Source: CBDCEG01 sp965215775 | GTDB lineage: Bacteria > Pseudomonadota > Gammaproteobacteria > Cardiobacteriales > Ostreibacteriaceae | Reading direction: 5' to 3' | Assembly (NCBI GenBank): GCA_965215775.1 | Contig: CBDCEG010000015.1 | Span: 1-64,000 of the forward strand | DNA length: 64,000 nucleotides | Part shown: one piece after another, positions 28,681 to 38,306 of the stretch | Layout: every line of letters begins with the position of its first letter | Numbering within the stretch: the stretch's first letter is position 1 | Made by a program: the position numbers and the translations under genes | The notes under the pieces: generated by a model | What the model was told of the DNA's origin: nothing | What the model saw: the letters and a program-made list of their open reading frames with translations, nothing else | The model's database searches: none

Positions 28681-29749
28681 GCTAGATTCTACCTACAAGT
28701 GCAACTTTTCAAGTTCAGCTTGAAAGACTTCATTTGGGGTTTTAAATCCTAGTCGTTTTCGTGGTCTATTATTAATAAGTTCCACAAAATAAGCAAGTTC
28801 TTCATCAGAAACATTATTAAAATCAGTGCCTTTGGGAATAAATTCTCGGAGCAAACCGTTGGTATTTTCATTAGTTCCTCTTTCCCAAGGTGAGTAAGCG
28901 TGTGCAAAATAAACATTCATTTTCACTTGTTTTTCAATCTCTTGGTGTAAAGAAAACTCTTTGCCATTATCGTATGTCATGCTTATTCGTAACTCATTTG
29001 GTAAGTCTTTGAAATCTTTAACTGTAGCTTCTAAAATAGCTTTTGCAGTTGATTTTTTCACTTTGGAAGCAATTAATTTACCACTTTTTCTTTCAACATT
29101 TGTAACTATCGCGCCTTGGTGATTTTTACCGACAATTGTGTCTCCTTCCCAGTGTCCAACTTCTTTTCTAAGCTCAATATTTTGCGGTCTTTCATCAATC
29201 ATTCTACGATCTTTTATTTGATATTTTTCCTTTCTATTATGTTGATATTTCTTACCTTTTCTTCTGAAATACATCTTAACTAATTTTGGGTGATACTTAT
29301 AAACAAATTGATAAATAGTCTCGTGGCAAATCGATTCTTGCGCCTCCTCTCGCCACTTTCCAGAAATTTGTTCTGGCGACCAATGTTGCTCTATTTTTAT
29401 CAAAATATATTTCTCTAAAATACTATCAGGTAATATCCTAACATGCTTATTTGCAATAGATTTCCTCTTGGAAACTTTCTCCCATGCCTCTTCACCAACA
29501 AAGGTTTCTGCGTTTTTATTATTTTTTATGCAGCGGTATATTGTAGTCTTATTTTTGCCTAGTTTTATCGCTATTTCACAAGGATTATAATTCTCCTCAA
29601 GCAATGTTTCAATTTTTGTCATATCAGTTCTGGTTAATTGTGTGTATTTTTTCATAATGTTATTATCTTAGTTAATAAAAATAAAAATAACTAGTTCCAA
29701 ATTAAAACCTAAAAATAAAATTTAGTTGCACTTCGGTTTAGAAACCAGG
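28681..29749 (-). mobile_element. IS30-family insertion sequence, copy 2
   Basis: 1069 bp with AAA duplicated at 28678-28680 and 29750-29752, and the same terminal repeats as copy 1. It has a single 28-bp unit upstream of the transposase, where copy 1 has two. Confidence 0.92.
28693..29655 (-). CDS. IS30-family transposase, copy 2
   Basis: 320 residues, intact, with the same helix-turn-helix and DDE residues as copy 1. Visible differences are IYRCIKN, QHNRKEK, ELRKEVG and SDEELAY, so the two copies have had time to diverge, unlike the IS3 pair. Confidence 0.95.
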   Translation of the reverse strand: MKKYTQLTRTDMTKIETLLEENYNPCEIAIKLGKNKTTIYRCIKNNKNAETFVGEEAWEKVSKRKSIANKHVRILPDSILEKYILIKIEQHWSPEQISGKWREEAQESICHETIYQFVYKYHPKLVKMYFRRKGKKYQHNRKEKYQIKDRRMIDERPQNIELRKEVGHWEGDTIVGKNHQGAIVTNVERKSGKLIASKVKKSTAKAILEATVKDFKDLPNELRISMTYDNGKEFSLHQEIEKQVKMNVYFAHAYSPWERGTNENTNGLLREFIPKGTDFNNVSDEELAYFVELINNRPRKRLGFKTPNEVFQAELEKLHL

Positions 29750-30599
29750 AAAAAAGAAATAGAAGTTTTAAAACAAAAATTACCTAATTTAAATGTGAAA
29801 TTACCATAAATAACTAAATAACTAACTAAAAAGGAAATAAAACTATGAAAAAAATAATATACAGCGCTTTGTTCTTATCATTACCGTTTATGGCAATGAC
29901 TCAAAGTTTAGATGATAAAATCTGCAAAGATACAAGTGTCCCAAAAAGTGAATGTGAAGCTTTGATTGATATTTATAACAAAGGCAATGGTGATAACTGG
30001 AGTTCCTCCAACTGGGGGGAAACTAAAGATGTTAATGCTTGGGATGGCGTAACAGAAAAAGATGGGCATGTAACAGTTCTTGATCTATCTAATAATCAGC
30101 TTACAGCTTTACCTAAAGAAATAGGCAATCTTCCTAAGTTAGAAAGGCTTAACCTTGGAGATAATGAACTCACTAGTTTACCAAAAGAAATCGGAAAACT
30201 TTCTAAGTTACAAGCGCTTGATCTTAAGGATAATAAACTTACATCTTTACCAAAGGAAATCAGCAAGCTTTCTTATTTACTGGGGCTTGATTTGACTAAT
30301 AATCAGCTTACAACTTTACCAAAGGAAATTGGCAAGCTTTCTAATTTAACATACCTTTATCTTTCTAAAAACCAACTCACTACTTTACCAAAAGAAATCG
30401 GAAAACTTTCTAATTTAAAAAGACTTTATCTTTCTAAAAACCAACTTACAACTTTACCAAAAGAAATAGGAAGTCTTTCTAAGTTAGAATGGCTTATCCT
30501 TGGAGATAATAAACTTACATCTTTACCAAAAGAAATAGGCAATCTTTCTAAGTTAAAAGAATTTAACCTTTGTAATGGTCTAATTTTATGGAACACTTT

Positions 30600-31451
30600 T
30601 TAAGCGACATTTATCATTCTATTAAATTTTTCATTTGGTGTCATGTAATTTATTGCGGAATTTAACCTCTTATAATTATAAAAATATATATAACTATCTA
30701 CTTCTTCAGTAACTTCTTGATGACTTTTAAAACTTAAATAATTTAATCTTTCAGACTTTAGACTCCTAAAAAACCTTTCCATTACAGCATTATCCCAACA
30801 GTTTCCTTTTCTGCTAACACTCTTTGTTATATGCAAATTTACACAAAAATCAACAAATAAATTAGACGTATATTGCACGCCACGATCTGAGTGAAATAAT
30901 AATTTGCTTGTATCTGGATGTTTTCTTCTAATTGCGTTTTGAAGTGCTTTTTTTGCAAGTTTTGCATTCGGTTTTTGCGACAAACTCCAGCCCACAATTT
31001 CTTTTGTTGCAAGGTCAAGAACCGTCGCTAAATAGCTCCAGCCTTGATGATTTCGGATATAAGTTATATCGCCAACCCAATGTGTATTTGGTGTTTTTTG
31101 ATTAAATTCTCTATTTAAAATATTATCAGAAATAATTTTAGACACTCGTTCTTTGGGGTAATAGTGTTTTTTTCTTGGTGTAATTGCTTGAATATTAGCA
31201 AGTTTCATCAATGAAGCTACTTTAAAAATACCAATCTTAATACCGTAAAGTTGGAGTTCTTTTTGCATTCTTCTTTTCCCATAACTGTGTTTTGTTTCTA
31301 TAGAAATTTTCTTTAATAAAGATATTATTTCAGAAGATTTTCTATTAATTTTCCTAGTGTTAGTCTTTTTATAAAATGTATTTTTAGGAACCCCATAAGC
31401 AGTGCATAATTCAGTTATTGAGTAATTTTTATTTGCCATTTTTATTTTCAT
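30600..31451 (-). CDS. IS3-family transposase orfB, copy B
   Basis: 283 residues, identical in translation to copy A, with the DDE residues in WVGDITYI, HSDRGVQY and WDNAVMERFF. Expected as an OrfAB fusion via the heptamer at 31469-31475. Confidence 0.95.
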   Translation of the reverse strand: MKIKMANKNYSITELCTAYGVPKNTFYKKTNTRKINRKSSEIISLLKKISIETKHSYGKRRMQKELQLYGIKIGIFKVASLMKLANIQAITPRKKHYYPKERVSKIISDNILNREFNQKTPNTHWVGDITYIRNHQGWSYLATVLDLATKEIVGWSLSQKPNAKLAKKALQNAIRRKHPDTSKLLFHSDRGVQYTSNLFVDFCVNLHITKSVSRKGNCWDNAVMERFFRSLKSERLNYLSFKSHQEVTEEVDSYIYFYNYKRLNSAINYMTPNEKFNRMINVA

Positions 31452-31465
31452 AATAACTTCAGTTT

Positions 31466-31771
31466 TTAGTTTTTTTGAATAAAAATGGCAGCAGCCTTTT
31501 TTAAAATTTCATTGTCTCTTTTAGCCCTCCAAAGCTGTTTCCTAAGGTCTTGAATCTCCTGCTGCTGAGCTGTCAACGCTCTTTTGCCATCTGGAGTTTT
31601 CCCACCTAATTCGTCAATATATTGTTTTTTCCAACGCGCAACAGCTGATTTTCCTGCACCAGAAATTTCTTGAATTTGACTATTTGTATAATTTTCATGC
31701 ACCATAAGCTTTGCATAATCAAGCTTTTGCTCTACAGTCCAAGTTTTTCTTTGTTTGTTAATTTTTGACAT
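31466..31771 (-). CDS. IS3-family transposase orfA, copy B
   Basis: 101 residues, identical in translation to copy A: helix-turn-helix plus leucine-zipper-like helix. Confidence 0.93.
   Translation of the reverse strand: MSKINKQRKTWTVEQKLDYAKLMVHENYTNSQIQEISGAGKSAVARWKKQYIDELGGKTPDGKRALTAQQQEIQDLRKQLWRAKRDNEILKKAAAIFIQKN
31469..31475 (-). promoter_or_regulatory. Programmed -1 frameshift heptamer A AAA AAC in IS3 copy B
   Basis: Same slippery sequence and position as in copy A, at the end of orfA. Confidence 0.85.
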
Positions 31772-31936
31772 AATTTTTTCCTCTTAAAAGTGTATTATAG
31801 GCTAAAAATCTGTCCCATAAAACTGAACCACTTCACTTGGATATAATAAACTCACTAATTTACCAAAAGAAATCGGCAATCTTTCTAAGTTAGAAGTACT
31901 TAATTTGAGTAATAATCAACTTACAACTTTACCAAA

Positions 31937-32371
31937 AGAAATTGGTAGTCTTTCTAGTTTAGAATTGCTTTCCTTTAGTACTAATAAACTTACAACTTTA
32001 CCAAAAGAAATAGGTAAGCTTTCTGAGTTAGAATATCTTCACCTTGAGAATAACAAACTCACTACTTTTCCTAAAGAAATAGGTAAGCTTTCTGAGTTAG
32101 AATATCTTCACCTTGAGAATAACAAACTCACTACTTTACCTAAAGAAATCGGCAAGCTTTCTAGGTTACGGGAACTTTATCTTGATAAAACTCAACAAGA
32201 AAAGTTTAAAAAAGAAATAGAAAATTTAAAACAAAAACTACTTTATTTAAAGGTGATGAGTGGCGTTACAGAGCCAACTGGGGGAATAAGGTTGTTCATA
32301 CATGGAAAGGCGTAATAGAAAGAGATGGGTATGTAACAGAGCTTGATCTATCTAATAATCAGCTTACAAGC
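31937..32371 (+). repeat. 435-bp segment duplicated at 35061-35495
   Basis: From ATTGGTAGTC onward, through the odd C-cap/N-domain junction to AATCAGCTTAC, this stretch matches 35061-35495 at a constant offset of 3124 bp with no indel seen. It covers the ends of LRR6 and LRR8. Confidence 0.85.
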
Positions 32372-32652
32372 TTACCAAAAGAAATAGGCAAGCTTTCTAA
32401 TTTAACAGGAAGCTTACCCTATCTAGGATAATAAACTTACAACTTTACCAAAGGAAATTAGAAATCTTTCTAAGTTATAAAACTTCTTGACCCTATCTAT
32501 GATAATAAACTTACAACTTTACCTAAAGAAATTGGCAAGTTTTTCTAATTTAGGAAGCACTTTTTCTTAATAAAACTCAACAAGAAAAGTTTAAAAAAGA
32601 AATAGAAGTTTTAAAACAAAAATTGCCTAATTTAAATGTGGTATCACCATAA
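32316..32652 (+). pseudogene. Degraded LRR segment following LRR6
   Basis: LRR repeats and a C-cap (through NLNVVSP and a stop at about 32652) are recognisable, but only by switching frame several times, as around 32408-32425, 32476-32500 and 32538-32560. It ends with the standard array spacer. Confidence 0.8.
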
Positions 32653-32688
32653 ATAACTAAATAACTAACTAAAAAGGAAATAAAACTA

Positions 32689-33792
32689 TGGAAAAAAGTA
32701 ATATACAGCACTTTGTTCTTATCATTACCGTTTATGGCAATGACTCAAAGTTTAGATGATAAAATCTGCAAAGATACAAATGTCCCAAAAAGTGAATGTG
32801 AAGCTTTGATTGATATTTATAACAAAGGCAATGGTGATAACTGGGAAGAAAAGACCAACTGGGGGGAAACTAAAGATGTTAATGCTTGGAATAGAGTAGC
32901 GGTAGAAGGTGGGCATGTAACCAAAGCTTGACCTTTCCTATAAAAGACTAACTTTTTTACCCAAAGAAATAGGCAATCTTCCTAAGTTAGAAAGGCTTAA
33001 CCTTGGAGATAATGAACTCACTAGTTTACCAAAAGAAATTGGCAAGCTTTCTAAGTTAAAAGAACTTAATTTGACTAATAATCAGATTACAACTTTTCCA
33101 AAAGAAATTGGTAATTTTTCTAAGTTAGATGAACTTAATCTTAATTATAATAAACTCACAACTTTACAAAAGAAATTGGAAAGCTTTCTAACTTATGAGG
33201 ATCTTGAATCTATCTAATAATCAGCTTACATCTTTACCAAAGGAAATTGGCAATGCTGTCTAAGTTACGAATCACTTAGTATTGACTAATAATAAGCTTA
33301 CTAGTTTACCTAAAGAAATAGGAAACCTTTCTAAGCTAAAAAAACTTAATATTGACACAAATAAACTTACATAGCTTACCCAAAGGAAATTGGAAAGCTT
33401 TCTTATTTAGAGGGGCTTGAACTGTCTAATAATCAGCTTACTAGTTTACCCAAAGAAATTGGAAAACTTTCTAATTTAAAATAGGCTTTATCTTGTTGAA
33501 AAATGAACTCACTAGCTTACCAAAGGAAATCGGAAATCTTTCTAATTTAAAATGGCTTTATCTATCTAATAATCAGCTTCACTAGCTTTACCAAAAGAAA
33601 TAGGCAAACTTTCTGAATTATAAAATACTTTATCTTTCTAGTAATGAGCTTCACTAGTTTACCAAAAGAAATTGGCAAGTCTTTCTAATTTAGAAATACT
33701 TTATCTTGATAAAAATCAACAAGAGAAGTTTAAAAAAGAAATAAAAGTTTTAAAACAAAATTTGCCTAATTTAAAAGTGGAATCACCAAAAA
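32689..33792 (+). pseudogene. LRR7, degraded by many single-base indels
   Basis: Starts as ATGGAAAAAAGTAAT, one G more than the usual leader, and continues through a recognisable N-domain, about a dozen LRR repeats and a C-cap. About twelve single-base changes of length, mostly insertions, break the frame (for example near 32692, 32921, 33166, 33207, 33255, 33580 and 33651). Substitutions relative to neighbours are few. The longest open piece, 32713-32931, covers only leader and N-domain. Confidence 0.85.
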
Positions 33793-33830
33793 TAACTAAA
33801 TAAATAACTAACTAAAAAGGAAATAAAACT

Positions 33831-35439
33831 ATGAAAAAAATAATTTACAGCACTTTGTTCTTATCATTACTATTTATAGCATTAACTCAAATTTTAAATA
33901 ATAAAATCTGCAAAAATACAAATATTCTTAAAAATGAATGTGAAGCTTTGATTGATATTTATAACAAAGGCAATGGCGATAAGTGGGAAGAAAAGGCTGA
34001 CTGGGGAAAAGACGGAAATATTGATATTAGGGAAAAAGATGGGCATGTAACAGATCTTGATCTTTTCAATAAAAGACTAACTTTTTTATCTGAAAAAATT
34101 GGCAATCTTTCTAAATTAGAAGATCTTTCTCTTTCTTCTAATAAACTCACAACTTTACCAAAAGAAATCGGAAAACTTTCTAAGCTAAAAAAACTTAACC
34201 TTTATAGCAATAAACTTACTAGTTTACCTAAAGAAATCGGAAAGCTTTCTAAGTTAGAAGTACTTAATCTTTATAAAAATCAAATAACAATTTTACCAAA
34301 GGAAATTGGCAAGCTTTCTAGTTTAGATAATCTTTATCTTTCTGATAATAAACTAACAATTTTACCAAAGGAAATCGGAAATCTTTCTGAATTACATGAA
34401 CTTTATCTTTCTTCTAATCAACTCACTAGCTTACCAAAAGAGATTGGAAATCTTTCTAATTTAGAATGGCTTACCCTTAGCGATAACAAACTTACATCTT
34501 TACCAAAAGAAATAGGCAATCTTTCTAAGTTAGAGTATCTTTTCCTTGTGAAAAATAAACTTACTAGCTTACCAAAAGAAATTAGAAAGCTTTCTAACTT
34601 AGTCTCGTTTACCCTTGAGAATAATAAACTTACTAGCTTACCAAAAGAGATTGGCAATCTTTCTAAATTAAACAATCTTAAGCTTAAGGAGAATAAACTT
34701 ACTACTTTACCCAAAGAAATAGGTAATCTTTCTAAATTAAGATGGTTTTACCTTGAAAATAACCAACTAACTAGTTTACCAAAAGAAATTGGAAATCTTT
34801 CTGAGTTAAACTGGCTTCACCTTCAAAGCAATAAACTTACTACTTTACCAAAGGAAATAGGCAATCTTTCTAAGTTAGAAAATTTTCACTTATCTGACAG
34901 TCAGCTTACAGCTTTACCAAAGGAAATAAGCAAGCTTTCTAACTTAAATGAGCTTCATGTTAATGGTAATAAACTTACTAGCTTGCCAAAAAGAAATTGG
35001 CAATATTTCTAATTTAGAATTTCTTGATCTTAGTGATAATAAACTCATAGTTTTACCAAAAGAAATTGGTAGTCTTTCTAGTTTAGAATTGCTTTCCTTT
35101 AGTACTAATAAACTTACAACTTTACCAAAAGAAATAGGTAAGCTTTCTGAGTTAGAATATCTTCACCTTGAGAATAACAAACTCACTACTTTTCCTAAAG
35201 AAATAGGTAAGCTTTCTGAGTTAGAATATCTTCACCTTGAGAATAACAAACTCACTACTTTACCTAAAGAAATCGGCAAGCTTTCTAGGTTACGGGAACT
35301 TTATCTTGATAAAACTCAACAAGAAAAGTTTAAAAAAGAAATAGAAAATTTAAAACAAAAACTACTTTATTTAAAGGTGATGAGTGGCGTTACAGAGCCA
35401 ACTGGGGGAATAAGGTTGTTCATACATGGAAAGGCGTAA
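33831..35439 (+). pseudogene. LRR8, one-base frameshift in an A tract
   Basis: Open from 33831 to 35012, where it ends LPKRNWQYF. The codons for LPKEIG are normally CCAAAAGAAA, but here five A follow CC (34988-34992). Removing one A gives 536 codons through 35439 and 18 repeats. The leader is the LRR4/LRR5 type. The C-terminus carries the same C-cap/N-domain junction as LRR6. Confidence 0.88.
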
Positions 35440-35495
35440 TAGAAAGAGATGGGTATGTAACAGAGCTTGATCTATCTAATAATCAGCTTACTAGT
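35061..35495 (+). repeat. 435-bp segment duplicated from 31937-32371
   Basis: Second copy of the duplicated block, inside the frame of LRR8 and its tail. Its neighbours differ on both sides from those of the first copy, so the block moved alone, probably by gene conversion. Confidence 0.85.
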
Positions 35496-35626
35496 TTATC
35501 AAAAGAAATTGGCAAGCTTTCTAATTTAGAAAGACTTCGTCTTGATAAAAATCAACAAGAGAAGTTTAAAAAAGAAATAGAAGTTTTAAAACAAAAATTA
35601 CCTAATTTAAATGTAGAATTACCATA
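35440..35626 (+). pseudogene. Residual N-domain/LRR/C-cap fragment after LRR8
   Basis: In the frame of GVIERDGYVTELDLSNNQL this stretch encodes the end of an N-domain, about two LRR repeats and a normal C-cap (NLNVELP, stop at 35624-35626). It has no start of its own and appears to be the remnant of a gene whose 5' part was lost when the LRR8 end was formed. Confidence 0.8.
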
Positions 35627-35654
35627 AATAACTAACTAAAAAGGAAATAAAACT

Positions 35655-36753
35655 ATGAAAAAAATAATTTACAGCACTTTGTTCTTATCATTACCGTTTA
35701 TGGCATTAACTCAAAGTTTAGATGATAAAATCTGCAAAGATACAAATGTCCCAAAAAAGTGAATGTGAAGCTTTGATTGATATTTATAACAAAGGCAATG
35801 GTGATAACTGGAGTTCCTACAACTGGGGGGAAACTAAAGATGTTAATACTTGGAGTGGCGTAACAGAAAAAGATGGACATGTAATAAAGCTTTACCTTGC
35901 CTATCAAGAACTAACTTTTTTATCAAAAGAAATAGGCAATCTTTCTAAATTAGAAGATCTTTCTCTTAGAAATAATGAACTCACTAGTTTACCAAAGGAA
36001 ATTGGTAATCTTTCTAAATTAGAAGATCTTTCTCTTAGAAATAATGAACTCACTAGTTTACCAAAAGAAATTGGCAATCTTTCTAACTTAAGTGTGCTTA
36101 AACTTGAAAATAATAAACTCACTAGCTTACCAAAGGAAATTGGCAATCTTTCTAACTTAAGTGTGCTTAAACTTGAAAATAATAAACTCACTAGCTTACC
36201 AAAGGAAATTGGCAATCTTTCTAACTTAAAAAACTTTACTCTTGAGAACAATCAACTTATAACCTTACCAAAAGAATTTGGTAAGCTTTCTATGTTATGG
36301 GTGCTTGTTCTATCTAATAATCAACTTACATCTTTACCAAAAGAAATTGGCAAGCTTTCTAACTTATGGGATCTTGATCTATCTAATAATCAGCTTACAG
36401 CTTTACCAAAAGAAATTGGCAATCTTTCTAAATTAAAAGTTCTTACTCTTAAGAATAATCAACTTACATCTTTACCAAAGGAAATTGGCAAGCTTTCTAA
36501 CTTATGGGATCTTGATCTATCTAATAATCAGCTTACAGCTTTACCAAAAGAAATAGGAAATCTTTCTAATTTAAAATGGCTTTATCTATCTAATAATCAG
36601 CTTACAACCTTACCAAAAGAAATAGGAAAGCTTTCTAATTTAAAATACCTTTATCTTGATAAAAATCAACAAGAGAAGTTTAAAAAAGAAATAGAAGTTT
36701 TAAAACAAAAATTACCTCGTTTAAATGTGAAATTACCAAATAAAACCAAATAA
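35655..36753 (+). pseudogene. LRR9, one-base frameshift near the 5' end
   Basis: The leader starts at ATG 35655 (MKKIIYSTLFLSLPFMALTQ) but stops after NVPKK because six A (35753-35758) stand where other copies have five in CCCAAAAAGTGAA. Removing one A gives 366 codons with 11 repeats and an intact C-cap extended by NKTK. Without correction the remaining frame could start only at 35722 and would lack a signal peptide. Two near-identical repeat pairs (35935-36062 and 36076-36222) show recent internal duplication. Confidence 0.88.
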
Positions 36754-36776
36754 CTAACTAAAAAGGAAATAAAACT

Positions 36777-38274
36777 ATGAAAAAAATAATATACAGCACT
36801 TTGTTCTTATCATTACCGTTTATGGCAATGACACAAAATTTAGACACTAGCATTTGCAAAAGCACCAACATTCCTAAAAATGAATGCAAAGCTTTGATTG
36901 ATATTTATAACAAAGGCAATGGTGATAATTGGGAAGAAAAGACCAACTGGGGGGAAACTAAAGATGTTAATACTTGGAGTGGCGTAACAGAAAAAAATGG
37001 GCATGTAACAGCCCTTGACCTTTCCAATAAAAGACTAACTTTTTTACCAAAAGAAATTGGCAAGCTTTCTAACTTAGAAAGCCTTTTTCTTTCTAAAAAC
37101 AAACTCACTAGTTTACCAAAAGAAATTGGCAAGCTTTCTAATTTAACAGCGCTTACCCTTAAGGATAATAAACTTACATCTTTACCAAAAGAAATTGGCA
37201 ATCTTTCTAAGTTAAAAAGTTTTTACCTATCTTACAATCAGCTTACAGCTTTACCAAAAGAAATCGGAAAACTTTCTAAGCTAAAAAAACTTTCTCTTGG
37301 CACAAATAAACTTACATCTTTACCCAAAGAAATAGGTAAGCTTTCTAATTTAACCGAACTTGAACTATCTTATAATCAGCTTACAGCTTTACCAAAAGAA
37401 ATTGGAAAGCTTTCTAAATTAGAAAACTTTATTCTTGAGAACAATCAGCTTACAGCTTTACCAAAAGAAATAGGAAATTTTTCTAAGTTAAAAATACTTA
37501 ATGTTAATGCAAATAAGCTTACATCTTTACCCAAAGAAATAGGTAAGCTTTCTAATTTAGGATATATTTATCTTTATAAAAACCAACTCACTACTTTACC
37601 AAAAAGAAATAGGCAAGCTTTCTATTTTAAAAAATCTTTATATTTCTAAAAACAAACTTACATCTTTACCAAAAGAAATAGGAAATCTTTCTAAGTTATA
37701 CTGGCTTGATCTATCTAATAATCAGCTTACAACCTTACCAAAAGAAATGGGAAAGCTTTCTGAGTTAAAAGAGCTTATTCTTTATTCTAATCAACTCACA
37801 AGCTTACCTAAAGAAATAGGTAAGCTTTCTAAGTTAGAATCACTTGGTATTAACAATAATAATCTCTCTAGCTTACCGAAAGCGATTGAAAAACTTTCTA
37901 ACTTAAAGAAACTTGATATTTCTAGAAATAAACTTACAACTTTACCTAAAGAAATTGGCAATCTTTCTAGTTTAAAACTTATTACTCTTAGCGATAACAA
38001 ACTTACATCTTTACCAAAGGAAATAGGCAAGCTTTCTAAATTAAAATGGCTTAGCCTTGCAGGTAATAAACTAACAGCTTTACCTAAAGAAATAGGAAAT
38101 CTTTCTAAGTTATACTGGCTTGATCTATCTAATAATCATCTTACAACCTTACCAAAAGAAATAGGTAAGTTTTCTAATTTAGAAGTACTTTATCTTGATA
38201 AAAATCAACATGGGAAGTTTAAAAAAGAAATAGAAGTTTTAAAACAAAAATTGCCTAATTTAAATGTGGTATAA
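36777..38274 (+). pseudogene. LRR10, one-base frameshift in an A tract
   Basis: Open from 36777 to 37649, ending LPKRNRQAFYFKKSLYF. Again CC is followed by five A (37601-37605) instead of four within an LPKEIG unit. With one A removed the gene is 499 codons with 17 repeats and the C-cap through 38274. The N-domain is slightly divergent (NLDTSICKSTNIPKNEC). It is the last gene of the array. Confidence 0.88.
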
Positions 38275-38276
38275 AA

Positions 38277-38306
38277 ATGAAAAAAATAATCTACAGCACT
38301 TTGTTA
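38277..38306 (+). repeat. Tailless LRR gene head at the right border of the array
   Basis: ATGAAAAAAATAATCTACAG and the following CACTTTGTT match the start of the LRR leader, only two bases after the LRR10 stop and without the usual spacer. Similarity ends at the stop codon of the convergent gene (38304-38306). It is the 5' scrap of a further LRR gene. Confidence 0.85.

Larger units (their letters stand above)
27109..29809 (+). pseudogene. LRR5, interrupted by IS30-family copy 2
   Basis: 27109-28680 is 524 complete codons. After the IS and one AAA target copy are removed, the frame continues at 29753 with KEIEVLKQKLPNLNVKLP and stops at 29809: 542 residues, 19 repeats. Only the C-cap is lost, so the truncated product, which ends by reading 24 codons into the IS (stop at 28752), could still fold. 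The N-domain is a shortened KADWGKDENIDIREKDGHV type shared with LRR8. Confidence 0.92.
30571..31835 (-). mobile_element. IS3-family insertion sequence, copy B
   Basis: 1265 bp with CTT duplicated at 30568-30570 and 31836-31838. No sequence differences from copy A were seen by eye. The different target duplication shows an independent insertion rather than duplication of a block containing copy A. Confidence 0.93.
29845..32315 (+). pseudogene. LRR6, interrupted by IS3-family copy B and with an aberrant C-terminus
   Basis: 29845-30570 (242 codons) and 31839-32315 join in frame when the IS and one CTT target copy are removed, giving 400 residues and 12 repeats. The C-cap is altered: it diverges after EIENLKQKLLYLKV and reads SGVTEPTGGIRLFIHGKA. 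In another frame the same DNA resembles an N-domain (ANWG...TWKGVIERDGYVTELDLSNNQL), so the end looks like a recombination junction between a C-cap and a downstream N-domain. The same junction recurs in LRR8. Confidence 0.87.
18265..38306 (+). repeat. Tandem array of ten secreted LRR genes
   Basis: The region is built from one gene type repeated ten times head to tail, separated by 24-40-bp spacers carrying AAAAAGGAAATAAAACT before each ATG and no visible terminators, so transcription may be polycistronic. Inside each gene the 69-bp LRR unit recurs 11 to 28 times. Shared modules are an identical-looking leader, a Cys-containing N-domain and a coiled C-cap. Four IS copies, all antisense to the LRR genes, are embedded. 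Near-identical DNA throughout makes it prone to recombination and to assembly error. Confidence 0.95.

Noticed and set aside
30003..30070. Distinct effector domain in the LRR N-terminus
   Set aside because: The ALIDIYNKGNGDNW...GHVTxLxL stretch is the usual N-terminal cap found before secreted bacterial LRRs, with no catalytic motif.
20814..31835. Segmental duplication carrying the IS30-IS3 pair twice
   Set aside because: The order IS30, IS3, IS30, IS3 suggests it, but the four target duplications and insertion points differ and the intervening LRR genes are not collinear, so the insertions are independent.
18600..38270. CRISPR-like regular repetition with 69-bp period
   Set aside because: The period is an exact multiple of three and encodes 23-residue LRR units in long frames. 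Repeats and 'spacers' are both conserved, and no cas genes are present.
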